In this document: in pieces, positions 7,801-9,730 of the stretch
Numbering within the stretch: the first letter of the stretch is position 1
How the letters are laid out: the number at the start of each line of letters is the position of its first letter
Source: IMCC26207 sp037141255
GTDB lineage: Bacteria; Actinomycetota; Acidimicrobiia; Acidimicrobiales; Microtrichaceae
Direction: 5' to 3'
Length of the DNA: 9,730 nucleotides
NCBI GenBank assembly: GCA_037141255.1
Contig: JBAXCX010000109.1
Location: 1 to 9,730, forward strand
Notes under the pieces: model-generated
The model's input: only the letters and a program-made list of their open reading frames with translations
Told to the model about the DNA's origin: nothing
Databases searched by the model: none
Translations under genes and position numbers: made by a program

Positions 7801-8190
7801 ATACGAGGCAACATTGAGCCGCTTCGTGCCTACTCATTGTTGCGCTCCCTTGGCGAGGATGCCCCGCAGCATTTGCGTAACTGGGTTCAGTTCGGCAATA
7901 CAGCCCACGGGAAACCCCCGCTACCCCGCGCTTGGCAAAATGCAGACAAGTCGATTCCAACAGAGCAAGATGCAACACCGGCAGACCGACAGCGCGCAGT
8001 GCTGGCTTACCTTGATGGCCGAAAGCGCAACTACGTTGACCGACTAGACGAGAACCCCGTCACTAGGGCCTCGATGTTGACCCAGCCGCGATGGCTGGAC
8101 TTGCGAGATATTTTGGATTCTGCCTTCGCCGCGCTCCACTCAGAAACGGCAAACATTTCCACCTCCGAGGCGGATGATGACGGGGACTGA
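4822..8190 (+). CDS. Large tubulin/FtsZ-superfamily protein (Tubulin_2-like)
   Basis: This 1122-residue protein begins with a Rossmann-type GTP-binding half like that of FtsZ and tubulin. Visible correspondences are: T1 loop GVGGSGGKT (9-17); a strand ending in Asp, FIHIDVP, resembling the T2 region; GAGAGQFRTIGR (117-128), like the FtsZ T3 segment GAGxNPExGR; and the signature loop AGGSGAG (185-191), equivalent to GGGTG[ST]G. The expected role is GTP binding and possibly polymerisation in the cytosol or at the membrane face. It is far longer than FtsZ (about 400 residues). The remaining roughly 750 residues look mostly helical, have no recognisable domain and no membrane segment, and end in an acidic tail (EADDDGD). 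I could not find a clear T7 catalytic NxDxxD; the nearest stretch is around N286-D293. The start ATG has only a weak purine-rich upstream sequence, 24 bases after the vWA stop; internal ATGs at 4834 and 4837 are less likely. The family call is firm on the N-terminus, while the function is inferred. Confidence 0.88.
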   Translation: MLRPMMLVGVGGSGGKTLQLLHRELRWRLRDAGWTEGVPAGWQFIHIDVPAAPDTTMGNEASLVNSSLVGGRYIGLAPEGVTYKAIDNDWINDARSPELAKVATWRPRAEDVNVAIGAGAGQFRTIGRVVSLSQANLIRDALSSARTKLSDPGIHPQLQRLSIHLGAEAAGISPDPQAVVISSMAGGSGAGMFLDVADIIRAANPAGWGDSSIGILYTADVFSEIPELARQGVMPNSLAALCEMMNGYWNNTQPGDEYRALERAGIPAAAFERRGLRYPLFVGRSNNSVTFPDQTTVYEASAKTLAAFMTSPAAQNSVYAYLAGNWVNSSVAMQDATPFKDSVKGTVASAMGMGSMSLGRDRFARYTAQRLARSGVEHALRAHTVGRKVPEEITFEAARDEVAVSQLEWFINQCGLDELGEEHNQVLDALRPTNTDADEAARAAIRQQVGQFTQAQPNEYANMIIQHAEHQRPTYVSATDQALRQQASIWVGLIVSRLEAATLESLSRSGLEATVEILRRLETHVRNVINDLTNEISKYQGMADRMAEGVSGALNEFGTAAMVADNELIPKGIGRAVKTLAFGLEARLRQTACILLDDFARNELRPLLDASSNALGGLRVDEHPPAGAPSLGIEDWPTAGIIPRALFPALNERLVEDVETFPKSFEDQLANTVRDALDPDRILSPRESERLAVGEILTGRGRDLSVDDVLLHDDTWWPQMLNTQRPATAARYQFRLGGADLLERAEDWTHRRDTALGEFVHESLRSYVEVDDMEERAHRRTRVLNAFQEVLAVSPPLVQINNAIVGAVHGVAPSAQYHFTSIPFAQTDIEPELVAMTQNAGQPDDVLAQLSKAMGTGEEQRIEIITTLSAPVQPIVLQSVIKPIAEQWTSSRDNNATREQFWRWRRARALPEFIPASPEVIASMTRGWFLGRLLGDLTWDKQAIGAEAVQIYNPEYQRDEAFPFPYLGPSPTGEMDLLPAVLESMGLSMLESQIRGNIEPLRAYSLLRSLGEDAPQHLRNWVQFGNTAHGKPPLPRAWQNADKSIPTEQDATPADRQRAVLAYLDGRKRNYVDRLDENPVTRASMLTQPRWLDLRDILDSAFAALHSETANISTSEADDDGD
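8167..8170 (+). promoter_or_regulatory. Ribosome binding site inside the tubulin-like gene's end
   Basis: GAGG lies inside the last codons of the tubulin-like gene. It is three bases from an ATG at 8174 and six bases from the adjacent in-frame ATG at 8177. The spacing favours 8177 as the start of the next gene, and the position implies translational coupling. Confidence 0.45.
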
Positions 8191-9730
8191 GATCCGTCGC
8201 CATACGGTGTTTTTGTTGCAGGGGAAAGACCTGCAAGAAAACACGGTGGCCAAGATGACCCAGTGGTCACAGGCTGGGCTGTTGCATCCCCTCAGCTTCT
8301 TAAACCTTGGAACGCTGGTGGACGGAGTGCGGCCGAAGGAGGTCGAGCACTTCATGCTGATTGCCGGCGAGTTGCAACAACCAACGCGTCTACTCGACTG
8401 GCTTTCAAGTAATTATTGCGACGTGATCCGGTTGGTCACGCTCCATACGAGTACCCCAGAAGGCGATGAGGCCGAAGGGGTGCATTCTGCGGAGCAACTC
8501 AGAGAAGAACTCGTTCGCTATATCGGCCCCAAACAACACCTTGTTACCCTCGCCTGCTTTCTGATTGACCCTGATACTGCCCTGGCAAGCCCTCTGTCAG
8601 TGCTGCCTACTTGGTCGGCAAACTTGGTGATTAGCCCAACGGATCAATCGCTACCAGGGGGTTCTAGTGCCCCCGTCCCGGCATACACGGCCAATGGCGA
8701 CACGAATCAGGCTTTTGCTGACCTTGCCTCGCAGAACCTGTGCACTCTTGGGGCAGCTTGGGCATTTGTCGGTGAAGGTCCCATGGATAGCTGGTCAGCC
8801 GATAGCGGCCCCCAAGGAGTGCAGCTTGTACGCAGCTTTGTGAGATCGCTCGACCTTGCAGACCCCACGGTTCAGGTCACCGAGAACGCCCTGAAACCGG
8901 TTGTGGGAACTGGCCTACCGGGGTGGCCAGTGCCCAGTTCAACTCCGCAGCTCATCTCGGCAATCCCTCCCGAACCATTCTCTCGAGATGCCGCAGATCA
9001 GCTCTGTGATCGCCATAGCGAATTTATTGACCTCGTTACGATTCCGCCGGTCGCGTACCGTCCGATGCAGAAGATCAAGCTGTTCGCAGCTCTCAAAATG
9101 TTCTTCAGTTACATGCTCAAGGGCGTGAAAGAGGCCCCACGCGTCATGCTTGATGCTGCTGTAGCAGCAGCAAGTACGGCAGCGTCAAATATGGCTACTG
9201 GTTTACTGTTCGGATCCTCCTCTGCGTTTGAGGTCAGCATCGGCAAGCCACACCAGCGTCCGACCTCAGATACTGCCGCGTTGCAGAAGGCACTCGAGGC
9301 GGCGATCCAGCTTGCCAACCCAACCACTCGGTACATGCCCGCAAATACCAAGGTGTTATGGGAGGAATACCTGCGAGTGGGAATTGCTTTAGTTGATGCT
9401 TCGACCATGCCACCCGAGCAAAGCCGCCCACAGATTGGTGATGCGCACGCAGTGCTTCAAGACCCATCCGATGTGGTCATCCGTCCTGATTACCCAAAGC
9501 TACTTGTCTCCAAAGAATCACTCGATGATCGCGGAGTCGTTGAGCTCTCAGCTTTTGATCCGATGCTGGTCAACCTGACCCTGGGCCGGCTTCGCGATCG
9601 CCTGACGGTGCTCATTGGACAATCTCCAGAGGCCGAGGCGGCTGAACCTGCTGCTGAGGGCGAGGGGGAAGCAGACTCCTCGGCAGGTGATCCCTCGATC
9701 CTCCCACCCGCCTATCAGCCAGCGGCAAGT
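8177..9730 (+). CDS. Unrecognised cytosolic protein, fourth gene of the operon (3' end beyond the window)
   Basis: A reading frame stays open for 518 codons from the ATG at 8177 (519 from the adjacent ATG at 8174) to the right edge, so the C-terminus is missing. It overlaps the tubulin-like gene by 14 bases in another frame. I recognise no domain. There is no signal peptide and no clear membrane helix. The N-terminal ~150 residues alternate hydrophobic and charged segments, as in a folded alpha/beta domain (for example FMLIAGELQQPTRLLDWL and HLVTLACFLIDP). A Gly/Ser/Pro-rich stretch follows near residues 155-165. An Ala-rich, mildly hydrophobic helix-like segment (323-345) sits mid-protein. 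Near the edge, residues 485-505 are Glu/Ala-rich (eight acidic, no basic) and lead into Pro-rich sequence, which looks like a disordered linker. Codon use resembles that of its neighbours. Position suggests it works with the tubulin-like and vWA proteins, possibly as a cytosolic adaptor. It is real on length, overlap and codon pattern; its function is unknown. Confidence 0.8.
   Translation, partial: MTGTEIRRHTVFLLQGKDLQENTVAKMTQWSQAGLLHPLSFLNLGTLVDGVRPKEVEHFMLIAGELQQPTRLLDWLSSNYCDVIRLVTLHTSTPEGDEAEGVHSAEQLREELVRYIGPKQHLVTLACFLIDPDTALASPLSVLPTWSANLVISPTDQSLPGGSSAPVPAYTANGDTNQAFADLASQNLCTLGAAWAFVGEGPMDSWSADSGPQGVQLVRSFVRSLDLADPTVQVTENALKPVVGTGLPGWPVPSSTPQLISAIPPEPFSRDAADQLCDRHSEFIDLVTIPPVAYRPMQKIKLFAALKMFFSYMLKGVKEAPRVMLDAAVAAASTAASNMATGLLFGSSSAFEVSIGKPHQRPTSDTAALQKALEAAIQLANPTTRYMPANTKVLWEEYLRVGIALVDASTMPPEQSRPQIGDAHAVLQDPSDVVIRPDYPKLLVSKESLDDRGVVELSAFDPMLVNLTLGRLRDRLTVLIGQSPEAEAAEPAAEGEGEADSSAGDPSILPPAYQPAAS

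Overview
The window looks like a moderately GC-rich chromosomal segment of an actinobacterium. The basis is codon usage (many GCC, CTC, GGC, CGC and GAG codons) and the family content: a very large tubulin/FtsZ-like protein next to a large membrane-anchored von Willebrand A (vWA) protein, an association I know mainly from Actinobacteria and some other bacteria. I cannot name the genus. There are no tRNA or rRNA genes, no mobile-element signs and no CRISPR array.

Layout. Positions 115-1086 (minus strand) hold an exported or lipid-anchored alpha/beta-hydrolase (carboxylesterase type), facing away from everything else. A 211-base divergent intergenic region (1087-1297) contains two inverted repeats: a perfect 14-bp-arm palindrome (1159-1190), and a 30-base imperfect dyad (1257-1286) that touches the ribosome binding site of the first plus-strand gene. 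From 1298 to the right edge runs one tight plus-strand operon of at least four genes: a small three-helix membrane protein (1298-1681), a two-helix membrane protein with an extracytoplasmic vWA domain and Ig-like region (1678-4797), a 1122-residue tubulin-superfamily GTPase-like protein (4822-8190), and an unrecognised protein that is still open at the window end (8177-9730).

How the genes may work together. The 4-base ATGA overlap, the 24-base gap and the 14-base overlap suggest a co-translated module. The tubulin-like protein should be cytosolic. The vWA protein places its vWA and Ig-like domains outside the membrane and a roughly 270-residue region, ending in a proline-rich tail, in the cytoplasm. 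It could therefore link a cytosolic filament or GTPase to something outside the cell. Known context: FtsZ-like families encoded beside vWA proteins have been proposed by comparative genomics to form membrane-remodelling systems (Makarova and Koonin, 2010, recalled from memory, not looked up). The present operon is plausibly an actinobacterial form of such a system. The small membrane protein and the fourth protein are the least understood parts, and the biological role of the whole is inference.
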